Shown here: positions 32,893 to 39,961 of the stretch, piece after piece | Numbering within the stretch: the first letter of the stretch is position 1 | How the letters are laid out: each line of letters begins with the position of its first letter | NCBI GenBank assembly: GCA_964410485.1 | Contig: CAYPHJ010000040.1 | Location: 1 to 39,964, forward strand | From: CAYPHJ01 sp964410485 | Lineage (GTDB): Bacteria; Desulfobacterota; Binatia; UBA9968 | Reading direction: 5' to 3' | DNA: 39,964 nt | The notes under the pieces: model-generated | Database searches by the model: none | What the model saw: only the letters and a program-made list of their open reading frames with translations | What the model was told of the DNA's origin: nothing | Program-made: the position numbers and the translations under genes

Positions 32893-33636
32893 ATGAGGTT
32901 GGGCGGCAAAGTTGCCATTGTCACAGGCGGGGCGCGGCATCTCGGCGCTGCATATGCACGCACGCTCGCACGCGAGGGCGCTTTCGTGGTGATTGCCGAT
33001 GTACTGGACGGTGATCGCGTCGTTCAAGACATCCGCTCGGGCGGAGGCAAGGCATTGTCTCTGCGGGTGGATGTCTCCAATGAAGATGACACGCAGCGTA
33101 TGGCCGCCGAGACTGTCAAGTCTTTTGGTCGTATCGATATCCTCGTCAACAATGCAGCCGTTTTTATCAACCTTAGACGGGTTCCGTTCCATGAGATTTC
33201 AGCGGCGGAGTGGGATCGCGTTTCGGCAGTGAACATCAAGGGTCCCTTTTTGTGTGCCAAAGCGGTTTTTCCACAAATGAAAGAACAGCGCTCTGGCAAG
33301 ATCATCAACATCTCCTCATCCACGGCGTTTGCCGGGACGCCTCTATTCTTGCATTACGTGGCATCTAAAGCGGCGCTCATCGGAATGACCAGGTCGTTGG
33401 CACGTGAACTGGGCGAATACGGTATTTGTGTCAATGCAATTGCCCCCGGTCTGGTCCAGCACGAGGGTCAGAACGCACCTCACGAATTCACCGAATTTCA
33501 GCTCAAGACACGCTCGCTCAAGCGGCTCGAGCTGCCTGAAGATTTGCTCGGGCCTCTGATTTATCTGGCATCGTCCGACAGCGATTTCGTGACCGGCCAG
33601 ACCCTTCTGGTTGATGGCGGCAGCGTGTTTCACTGA
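32893..33636 (+). CDS. Short-chain dehydrogenase/reductase (SDR)
   Basis: A 247-aa classical SDR of standard length. The cofactor motif is TGGARHLG (residues 11-18), and Asp36 at the end of beta-2 (FVVIADV) favours NAD over NADP. The structural motif is VNNAA. The catalytic Ser is in INISSST (about 142), with Tyr155 and Lys159 in HYVASKAA. I start it at the ATG at 32893 because GGAGG lies nine bases upstream; an in-frame TTG two codons earlier is less likely. It probably oxidises an alcohol intermediate of the pathway encoded by this cluster. Confidence 0.95.
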   Translation: MRLGGKVAIVTGGARHLGAAYARTLAREGAFVVIADVLDGDRVVQDIRSGGGKALSLRVDVSNEDDTQRMAAETVKSFGRIDILVNNAAVFINLRRVPFHEISAAEWDRVSAVNIKGPFLCAKAVFPQMKEQRSGKIINISSSTAFAGTPLFLHYVASKAALIGMTRSLARELGEYGICVNAIAPGLVQHEGQNAPHEFTEFQLKTRSLKRLELPEDLLGPLIYLASSDSDFVTGQTLLVDGGSVFH

Positions 33637-33653
33637 GGACCATAGGGTCTTAT

Positions 33654-33741
33654 GTCGCGGGTCTAAAGTCTCGAGTTCCCCTCCCCAACCCGAGACCCGG
33701 GACGCGAGACGCGAGACGGAGTAGTGGAGTGATGGAGTAAT
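33654..33741. repeat. 7-bp word hairpin followed by 8-bp GGAGT words
   Basis: GTCGCGG, GTCTAAA, GTCTCGA (33654-33674) face CCGAGAC, CCGGGAC, GCGAGAC, GCGAGAC (33690-33717). The 8-bp words GGAGTAGT, GGAGTGAT, GGAGTAAT (33718-33741) follow without a break. Two word families are thus joined end to end, just before the M24-fold gene. Confidence 0.9.
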
Positions 33742-33760
33742 GGGAGCTTATTAGAATGTT

Positions 33761-34873
33761 ATGGATCAGGAGATCATCAATCGTTTACAAGGTCGAGTGA
33801 TTGCCGAGGGTCTCGACGCAATCATCGCGGTATCCCCAGAAAATGTGACTTATGTCTCTGGCTTTGTCGTGCCATCGCAGTCACTCATGCGCTGGCGTCA
33901 TGCGATTTGCGTCGTGACGGCCGATAAACGGATCTCTATGGTTGCGATCGACATGGAAGCAACTACCGTGAGGGCCCATGCTGGCATTGACGACGTGCGC
34001 ATCTATCGAGAATTCTTGGACGACCCGATGGACAAGCTTGCGGAAGTTCTGCGCGATCTCGGGGTCGAACGGGGAAAGCTCGGAATCGAACTGGAGTTTC
34101 TTCCGGCCCGGAATTTTGCCACCTTGCAGAGGGCGCTCCCCAACGCCAGCTGGACAGCCGCGGATGCGATCTTTAACAAGGCGCGGCAAGTGAAAACACC
34201 CGGCGAATTGGCTTTGCTTCGCTCGCTGAGCAAACTCACCGACAAGGCAATCGGCGATACGCTGCGTAAAGCGCGTGCCGGTATGACCGAATTGGATCTT
34301 GCCGGCCATTTGTTGACTTCTCTCTTCGCCGGCGGGGCGGAAAGTTACAAGCTGATGATTATCGCTTCGGGCGAAAGAAGTCAGTTTCCTAATGTCGGCC
34401 CCACGGAGCGCAAACTTCAAGAAGGGGATCTGATTCGGATGGAAATTTTCGGTCAGAAAAGCGGTTATCTTGCGGGTATCTGCCGCACCGCTGTTGTAGG
34501 AAAGGCAACTGCGGAACAGGAGAAGATCTGGCGCAATCTGATCGAGTGTAAGTATCTCGTCATGGACATGATTAAGCCAGGGGCGGTGTGCAAGGAGATC
34601 TATCAGGCCTTCTTGAAGAAATTTGGCGAGTTGGGGTTCGAACCGATTAGCTTCGTCGGTCACGGCATTGGCCTCAACCTTCATGAAGAGCCGTACATGG
34701 GCCGTTACGGCAGTGAGATTTTAGCGGAAGGCATGGTCGGCGCATTTGAACCATTGGTTTATATTCCCAATAGAATGGGGTTGCAAAACAAAGACATGTT
34801 TGCCGTCAGCAAGACAGGCTGTGAACTGTTGTCGGATGTCACACCAACCGATCAACTGCTCAGAGTGGGCTAA
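33761..34873 (+). CDS. M24 (creatinase/aminopeptidase P fold) protein lacking canonical metal ligands
   Basis: A 370-aa two-domain protein: a creatinase-like N-domain (residues 1-140, for example NVTYVSGFVVPSQ) and a pita-bread C-domain. Metallo-enzymes of this fold use two Asp, one His and two Glu. Here the first Asp is E228 (LIRMEIFG), the second is G239 in YLAGICRT (normally SDITRT), His is kept (H301, VGHGIGLNLHEEP), the first Glu is kept (E330, AFEPLVY) and the last is K344 (QNKDMFAV, normally IED). The usual PH of the substrate pocket is P210-N211. A metal-free enzyme, as creatinase is, seems more likely than a peptidase. No strong ribosome-binding site is visible before the ATG. Confidence 0.9.
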   Translation: MDQEIINRLQGRVIAEGLDAIIAVSPENVTYVSGFVVPSQSLMRWRHAICVVTADKRISMVAIDMEATTVRAHAGIDDVRIYREFLDDPMDKLAEVLRDLGVERGKLGIELEFLPARNFATLQRALPNASWTAADAIFNKARQVKTPGELALLRSLSKLTDKAIGDTLRKARAGMTELDLAGHLLTSLFAGGAESYKLMIIASGERSQFPNVGPTERKLQEGDLIRMEIFGQKSGYLAGICRTAVVGKATAEQEKIWRNLIECKYLVMDMIKPGAVCKEIYQAFLKKFGELGFEPISFVGHGIGLNLHEEPYMGRYGSEILAEGMVGAFEPLVYIPNRMGLQNKDMFAVSKTGCELLSDVTPTDQLLRVG

Positions 34874-34929
34874 TGGAGACCCCTCACCTGTGCCTTCTCC
34901 CGCTGGAGGCTGTGTCGCAATAGCCGGAT

Positions 34930-35036
34930 GTGTCATCCTGAACGAAGTGAAGGATCTGCTTTCAAGTGACCGGCGACCGGGGACCGCCGACCGGCAACAA
35001 GCAGATTCTTCGTTGCTCCGCTCCTCAGAATGACAT
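34930..35036. repeat. Long inverted element TGTCATCCTGA...TCAGAATGACA with ACCGG-word loop
   Basis: The left arm TGTCATCCTGAACGAAG (34931 on) pairs with the right arm ending CTCAGAATGACA (35036). The inner boundary on both sides is the AAGGATCTG/CAGATTCTT pair. The loop is itself repetitive, with GACCGGC, GACCGGGG, ACCGCC, GACCGGC words (34968-34994). Confidence 0.85.
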
Positions 35037-35134
35037 TGCGACACACTCCGCTGGGCGAGGGAACTCTAAACATGCTTGCAGTAAGTCTTCTATCGGTGTT
35101 CACAGTTAGGCGGATTTAGGATGTAACTCTTGAA

Positions 35135-35168
35135 GCCCTCGCCCTCTGGGAGAGGGAAGGGTGAGGGC
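35135..35168. promoter_or_regulatory. Hairpin next to the ribosome-binding site of the enolase-superfamily gene
   Basis: GCCCTCGCCCTCT and AGAGGGAAGGGTGAGGGC form a G/C-rich imperfect stem ending 10 bases before the ATG at 35179, touching the GGCGGAG ribosome-binding site. It may be only a dispersed repeat, but its position could modulate translation. Confidence 0.45.
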
Positions 35169-35178
35169 GGAGCGTGAA

Positions 35179-36330
35179 ATGAAGATCACCAAGATCGAAA
35201 CCATTCCGATTCGCTTGCCGACAAGGCGCGTGCACCAGTGGGCCAGTCTCACAACGTCGATTGGTGTCTATGTCATTATCAAGGTTTATACAGATCAGGG
35301 TCTGGTTGGGCTCGGCGAGGCCCCGGTGTTGAAAGATTGGGGCGGCGATCACATGAGATACTATGGCGAGACGCCGCAGACGACAGTGCACGTCATTACC
35401 GATATTCTTGCCCCGGCGCTAAAGGGGCAAGACCCGCGCCGTATCGAAGCTCTTCACTTGCTCATGGATCAGAGCGTCAAAGGTTATCCGTACGCGAAAG
35501 CGGCGATCGATATGGCGCTTTACGATCTTTCAGGTAAAGCGCTAAGCGTGCCCGCCTACCAGTTGTTGGGCGGCTGTTTTAGAGAAAGGGTGACTATCGC
35601 CCACAGTCTTGGCCTGATGGAAATCGACAAAGCCGTCGAAGAGGCCCTTCAGGTAAAATCCGAAGGGGTCAAGACGATCAAGCTCAAGGGTGGTGTGGAT
35701 CCTGAACGGGACGTGGCGTTGGTTGCGGCAATGAGGAGGGCGTTGGGGGACGATACAAAGATTTGCGTCGATGCGAATCAAGGCTATCCAACACCGCGGG
35801 TTGCGGTGCGGACGATCAAAGCCATGGAGAGCTACGATCTCCTGTACATGGAACAGCCGGTAGAGGGGATCAGAGCGATGGCAATTGTGGTGCAAAACAG
35901 CAACACGCCGATCATGGCTGATGAGAGCGCGTGGACGCCGCAGGACGTGTTGGAGATTGTTGAGCACAGGGCCGCCGACATTGTGTCCCTTTACACTACC
36001 AAGCCCGGCGGGCTCTTCAAAGCTAAAAAGGTCGCGGCAGTCGCCGAGACGGCGGGGCTACTCTGTAATGTGAACGGTTCGGTAGAAACGGGCGTCGGCA
36101 ATGCGGCAAATCTGCAGCTCGCCGCCTCAACGGGCATTGCATCTCTCGCCTGCGTTGTTCCTGTCAGCACACCGCGTGGTCGCGGTCACCAAGGGATTGC
36201 CGGAATTTATTATCAGGATGACGTGATCCAGGAACCCTTCGAATACGCTGACGGCGAGATCATCGTGTCAAGAAGACCGGGGCTCGGCGTCGAACTGGAC
36301 GAGGACAAGCTGAAACACTACCGGGTGTAA
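35179..36330 (+). CDS. Mandelate racemase / muconate lactonizing enzyme family protein
   Basis: A 383-aa enolase-superfamily enzyme. The capping domain (about residues 1-130) precedes the barrel. Catalytic residues of the muconate-lactonizing type are all visible: the KxK pair K168/K170 in TIKLKGG, metal ligands D198 (CVDANQGY), E225 (YMEQPVEG) and D248 (MADESAW), and the second-side lysine K275 (TTKPGG). Members racemise, epimerise or cycloisomerise carboxylates and N-acyl amino acids. I start it at the ATG at 35179 with GGCGGAG upstream, not the in-frame GTG at 35161. In this cluster it could epimerise an amino-acid-like intermediate. Confidence 0.95.
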   Translation: MKITKIETIPIRLPTRRVHQWASLTTSIGVYVIIKVYTDQGLVGLGEAPVLKDWGGDHMRYYGETPQTTVHVITDILAPALKGQDPRRIEALHLLMDQSVKGYPYAKAAIDMALYDLSGKALSVPAYQLLGGCFRERVTIAHSLGLMEIDKAVEEALQVKSEGVKTIKLKGGVDPERDVALVAAMRRALGDDTKICVDANQGYPTPRVAVRTIKAMESYDLLYMEQPVEGIRAMAIVVQNSNTPIMADESAWTPQDVLEIVEHRAADIVSLYTTKPGGLFKAKKVAAVAETAGLLCNVNGSVETGVGNAANLQLAASTGIASLACVVPVSTPRGRGHQGIAGIYYQDDVIQEPFEYADGEIIVSRRPGLGVELDEDKLKHYRV

Positions 36331-36337
36331 TGCCGAA

Positions 36338-36421
36338 CTGGAGTGTTGGAGTACTGGAGTATTGGGTATTAGGAGCGTGTCTTCCATCACTCCATTACTC
36401 CATCACTCCCAGTACTCCAGT
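36338..36421. repeat. 8-bp word inverted repeat (GGAGT family)
   Basis: Left arm CTGGAGTG, TTGGAGTA, CTGGAGTA, TTGGGTAT and right arm CATCACTC, CATTACTC, CATCACTC, then AGTACTCCAG. It spans almost the entire spacer between the enolase-superfamily and opine-dehydrogenase-like genes. Confidence 0.93.
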
Positions 36422-36436
36422 CAGAGGAAACTGCCA

Positions 36437-37543
36437 ATGTCTATTCAGACTGTTGCAGTTCTGGGCGCCGGCAACGGCGGTTGCGCCGTTGCCGGCGATC
36501 TGACCTTGCGGAACTATGATGTGCGACTGTTTTCGCGTTCCGCAAAAACACTTGCGCCCCTTGTGAGCCTTGGAGGAATCGAATTTGTCGAAGAGGGCAA
36601 AGTCGAGTTCGCGTGTCCGGCGCGGATTACCGCGAGCTTGGCCGAAGCTGTGGAAGGTGCTGATCTCATCGTTGTGGCCGCGCCGGCCAGCGCGCATGAG
36701 TATCTGGCGAAAGCGCTCGCGCAGCATGTGGCCGAGCACCAGCGTATTCTCTTGAATCCCGGACACACCGGAGGTTCGTTTCACTTTTCCCAGCTGCTGC
36801 GCACTGCCGGGGCGAGCGCGACAGTCAAGATTTGCGAAACCGTGACATTGAGCTATATCTGTCGTATGCCACAGCCGGCGCGCGTAGAGGTTTACCGCCG
36901 GACCGCACACCTTTGCTGCGCAGCCTTTCCTGCCAAAGACAGCCATGGTCTCATTGAGGACGTTCAAAGAGTTTTCCCCAATATTGTTCCGGCTGAGAAC
37001 GTGCTCGAGACGGGCTTTTCCAATATCAATGCGATCATGCATCCGGCAGGTATGGTGGGGAACGCGGGTTGGATCGAAAAGACAGGCGGCGATTTTCTCT
37101 TCTACCGGGAGGGTATTACGTGCGCAGTGGCAGAGTGGATCGGCAAAGTTGACGAAGAGAGAGTGCAAATTGTTGAGCGATTGGGGCTCGCCCCGCTGAG
37201 CTTCGTCGACATCTTTCATCGCGCCGGCCTGACTTCCGATGAGGCGCGTCGCAGCGGGTCCATTTATCGAGCGATCAACGAAAGTGCTCCCAACCGGACC
37301 ATCAAATCACCGCCGACTCTGAACCATCGATACATCAACGAAGACGTGGGCTACGGGTTGGTGCCGATGGCCGAGATCGGGGGAATTGTAGGCGTGGAGA
37401 CGCCTGTCATGGATGCTCTGGTGCTGCTGGCGTCGGTGGCCAATCGAATCGATTACCGGCGCGAAGGTCTCACGTTGGAAAAAATGGGCTTGCTCGGAAG
37501 CAGCGCGGAAGATTTGCGGGATATCGTTCAAAACGGATTTTGA
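36437..37543 (+). CDS. Opine/octopine dehydrogenase-family NAD(P)-dependent oxidoreductase
   Basis: A 368-aa protein. The N-terminal Rossmann motif is VAVLGAGNGGCAVAGDL (G10, G12, G15). The C-terminal opine-dehydrogenase helical domain contains NINAIMHPAGMVGNAG with the conserved N198 and H202, the likely catalytic His. Members reversibly make or split N-(carboxyalkyl) amino acids. The ATG at 36437 follows AGAGGAA; upstream in-frame codons lie inside repeat DNA and are rejected. In a catabolic cluster the split direction (opine to amino acid plus keto acid) is more likely, but this is inference. Confidence 0.93.
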   Translation: MSIQTVAVLGAGNGGCAVAGDLTLRNYDVRLFSRSAKTLAPLVSLGGIEFVEEGKVEFACPARITASLAEAVEGADLIVVAAPASAHEYLAKALAQHVAEHQRILLNPGHTGGSFHFSQLLRTAGASATVKICETVTLSYICRMPQPARVEVYRRTAHLCCAAFPAKDSHGLIEDVQRVFPNIVPAENVLETGFSNINAIMHPAGMVGNAGWIEKTGGDFLFYREGITCAVAEWIGKVDEERVQIVERLGLAPLSFVDIFHRAGLTSDEARRSGSIYRAINESAPNRTIKSPPTLNHRYINEDVGYGLVPMAEIGGIVGVETPVMDALVLLASVANRIDYRREGLTLEKMGLLGSSAEDLRDIVQNGF

Positions 37544-37570
37544 TACATGTTTGTTTTGAAACTTCGAACG

Positions 37571-37602
37571 CAATAATCCAATACTCCAACACTCCACGAC
37601 TC
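37571..37602. repeat. 8-bp word repeat (GGAGT family, reverse orientation)
   Basis: CAATAATC, CAATACTC, CAACACTC, CACGACTC are four 8-bp words on the complementary strand of the GGAGT family. They lie just ahead of the AGGAGA ribosome-binding site of the LLM gene. Confidence 0.9.
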
Positions 37603-37622
37603 CATTTTCATCAGGAGATAAC

Positions 37623-38615
37623 ATGCGACTTGGCCTTTGTTTTGACGGCTTCTATTCAATTCATGAGATGATCGAGCTCGCCCGGAAAGCGGATGCGAGC
37701 GGGATGGATTCGATCTGGATGTCGGATCATCTTTGCTTTAGGGACTCGCTCACAACCTCTATGGCGTTGTTGGGCTCGACGGGTAAAATCAAGGTCGCGC
37801 CTGCTCCCATGAGCCCTTACTCACGCCATCCGATTATCTCGGCTATGTCGATTGCGACGATGGAAGAGTTTGCGCCCGGCAGGGTGATCGCGTGCCCCGG
37901 AACGGGGAACGCGGCGGCATTGAAAGAGGCCGGTATTGATTCGCCGCGGCCGCTACAAACGATGCGCGAATACGTCGAAGTGTTGCGCCGTTTTTTAAGC
38001 GGCGAGACGGTGCATTTTCGCGGTGAGAGGCTCGAGATCAACGGCGCGAAGATGGGTTTTGTGCCATCGACACCGATTCAGATGTACATTACCGCAGTAC
38101 GCTCTCGAATGCTTCAGCTGGGAGGTGAAATCGGCGACGGAGTGTTACTCTCCGCGGGCTGCGCGCCCGCTTATATCGCTCGTTGTGTCGCGGAGATCAA
38201 GAAAGGCGCAGAGCGCGCCGGAAAATCGTTGGCCGGGTGTGACGTCGCCGGTTTCATTACGACAGCCGTAGCCGAAGACCCGCGCGAAGCCATCGATGCC
38301 AGTAAAATGTTTCTCGCCTATATCTTCCGTAACATCCATCACGCCGAGAATATCCGCCTGGGCGGCGGCGCGGTCGACCAGGAAGCGCTGGCCGGGGCAG
38401 TGGGCAAGCGCGATTGGGCGGCAGCCAAGAAGCTGATCAGCGACGAGGTGGTGTTCGCTCATTCCATATCGGGAACCGCTGCGGAGTGCCGGCGACGACT
38501 GGAAGAATTTATCTCCGGCGGCCTCAAGCTGCCTATTGTTCTGCCGATGGGATCGCAGCAAGCGCGCCTCAAGGCCATCGAGCTGGCGCGCGATTTGCCC
38601 GGAGTCGAGAAATGA
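37623..38615 (+). CDS. LLM class flavin-dependent oxidoreductase
   Basis: A 330-aa luciferase-like TIM-barrel protein with the family's MIELARKADASGMDSIWMSDHL near the N-terminus, TMREYVEVLRRFLSGETVHFRGE, and TPIQMYITAVRSRMLQLGGEIGDGVLL. It resembles the coenzyme F420-dependent methylene-tetrahydromethanopterin-reductase-like branch, although FMN is possible. AGGAGA lies just before the ATG. Its stop overlaps the start of the next gene (ATGA), indicating coupling. The likely role is a reduction or monooxygenation step on the cluster's substrate. Confidence 0.93.
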   Translation: MRLGLCFDGFYSIHEMIELARKADASGMDSIWMSDHLCFRDSLTTSMALLGSTGKIKVAPAPMSPYSRHPIISAMSIATMEEFAPGRVIACPGTGNAAALKEAGIDSPRPLQTMREYVEVLRRFLSGETVHFRGERLEINGAKMGFVPSTPIQMYITAVRSRMLQLGGEIGDGVLLSAGCAPAYIARCVAEIKKGAERAGKSLAGCDVAGFITTAVAEDPREAIDASKMFLAYIFRNIHHAENIRLGGGAVDQEALAGAVGKRDWAAAKKLISDEVVFAHSISGTAAECRRRLEEFISGGLKLPIVLPMGSQQARLKAIELARDLPGVEK

Positions 38616-39799
38616 ACGCGGAAACGGCAAAAAAAATCATCGAAAAAAATCTCCAGTACGAGGAAGTCAAACGCCTGCTGGTCAAATTGGTGCGGACTCC
38701 CAGCCCGCAAACCGAGTTGTTGGAAAGCGAACCCCAGGTCTTGGCGCTCATCCGGGATGTCATCAAACCCGAGCTGGAGCAGGCGAAACTCCATCCTGCA
38801 ATCGACGGCGCGGGCAACCTGGTACTCCGAATAAAGGGAAGAGCCCAGGGAGAACGGCTCATGCTCGTGGGCTACGCGATGAATGCGGCGCCGAGCACGA
38901 TGCAGAAGCCGTATTCGGGTGAGGTCATCGACGGCACGCCGTATCAGCTGAGTGGCGAGTGCGTGTGGGGCCGCGGCGCTTGCGAGCAGAAGGGCAGCCT
39001 GGCCGCGATGATGGCGGCTGTGCGCTTCATTGGCCTCAACAGCGTGGAACTGCCGGCGGATCTTTATTTAGTGGTCAGTACGGCGGGCGAGACCGGCCGC
39101 CACGATTCACTCGCGCATGTCTTGGAGCACGGCAAGGTGGAAGCCGACTGGTGCATCATTGATGGGCCGCCGGAGATCCAACTCGGCAACAAGGGACGAA
39201 TCGATGTGCTGATCACGGTCAAAGGCAAACAGGCGCACAGCAGCCGCCCCTGGGAAGGCATCAATGCCATCGAAGGCGCGATGAAAGTTTTGGAGAAGCT
39301 CAAACCGCTGATGCCTTATCCGGAAGATAAAGCCCATCCCGATTTGGGCAGGGTGAGTTTGGCGCCCAATGCGATCGAAAGCTTTCCCAAGGCAACGCAC
39401 ACGATCCAGAGCGAATGCCGGATCATGTTTGACCGCCGCCTGTTGCCCGGCGACGATCCGAATATAGCAGCGGGGCAAATGATCGATGCAATCGGCAAGA
39501 TTGCGCCGTTCGAAATCGAAGTTCAACCCCGAGATTTCATGTACCCGAGCGAGGTCAGCAAAGATGCGGAAGTGGTGGAAACGCTCGAGACGGCAATCCG
39601 CACGATGCTGGGCCGCCAACCGAGTTATACTTTTTCTACTGCGGCAAACGACACCGGGCTGTTTAATGTCCGCGGCATTCAAGCCATCAATTACGGCGCC
39701 CGCGATATCCGCTTTCAACACACGGACCACGACATTGTTTCGATCGAGAGCGTTTTCGACGCGGCCAAGGTCTTTGCGTTCCTCGCTCTGCATCGCTAA
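38612..39799 (+). CDS. M20-fold (ArgE/DapE-like) protein lacking most metal ligands
   Basis: A 395-aa protein, start at the ATG overlapping the LLM stop, with GGAG upstream. M20 zinc enzymes have HxD, D, EE, E and H. Here the HxD motif is Y88-A-M90 (LVGYAMNAAP), the bridging Asp is E125 (GRGACEQKGSLAAM), the EE pair is G159-E160 (STAGETGR), the EP motif is G185-P (IIDGPPEIQ). The dimer-domain His is kept (H209, KQAHSSRPWEG), as is the last His (H373, QHTDHD). The overall fold sequence is intact, with normal length. The catalytic base position is Gly. It may be a non-hydrolytic or differently catalytic M20 homologue. No frame damage is seen. Confidence 0.92.
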   Translation: MNAETAKKIIEKNLQYEEVKRLLVKLVRTPSPQTELLESEPQVLALIRDVIKPELEQAKLHPAIDGAGNLVLRIKGRAQGERLMLVGYAMNAAPSTMQKPYSGEVIDGTPYQLSGECVWGRGACEQKGSLAAMMAAVRFIGLNSVELPADLYLVVSTAGETGRHDSLAHVLEHGKVEADWCIIDGPPEIQLGNKGRIDVLITVKGKQAHSSRPWEGINAIEGAMKVLEKLKPLMPYPEDKAHPDLGRVSLAPNAIESFPKATHTIQSECRIMFDRRLLPGDDPNIAAGQMIDAIGKIAPFEIEVQPRDFMYPSEVSKDAEVVETLETAIRTMLGRQPSYTFSTAANDTGLFNVRGIQAINYGARDIRFQHTDHDIVSIESVFDAAKVFAFLALHR

Positions 39800-39800
39800 T

Positions 39801-39860
39801 CACTCGCTCGCGAGGATTTCAAATCTCAGTAACTCGCTGCGCGAGCATTTCAAATCTCAG
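39801..39860. repeat. Imperfect direct repeat of about 30 bp (CTCGC...ATTTCAAATCTCAG)
   Basis: CACTCGCTCGCGAGG plus ATTTCAAATCTCAG is followed directly by AACTCGCTGCGCGAGC plus ATTTCAAATCTCAG. Each unit starts with its own CTCGC palindrome. After it come AACCTGGAAC, TTGAAACCTG, AAACTTGGAAC words. Confidence 0.88.
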
Positions 39861-39941
39861 ATTTCAAGTAAACCTGGAACTTGAAACCTGAAACTTGGAA
39901 CTATTCGATTTCACTCTTGTCCAAAATCTCCCCTGGCCCCT

Positions 39942-39961
39942 CCCTTCGACCACGCTCAGGG
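39942..39961. repeat. CCCTTCGA...CTCAGGG dispersed palindrome
   Basis: A 20-bp imperfect palindrome at the window end, one base different from the reverse complement of the 12339-12358 element. Confidence 0.75.

Larger units (their letters stand above)
34874..35178. other. Intergenic region dominated by two inverted elements
   Basis: About 305 bases between the M24-fold and enolase-superfamily genes. It holds the TGTCATCCTGA inverted element (34930-35036) and the GCCCTCGCCC hairpin (35135-35168). No small gene is seen. Confidence 0.6.

Noticed and set aside
36362..36436. N-terminal extension of the opine-dehydrogenase-like gene
   Set aside because: It is translated repeat DNA; the Rossmann motif sits at the expected distance from the ATG at 36437.
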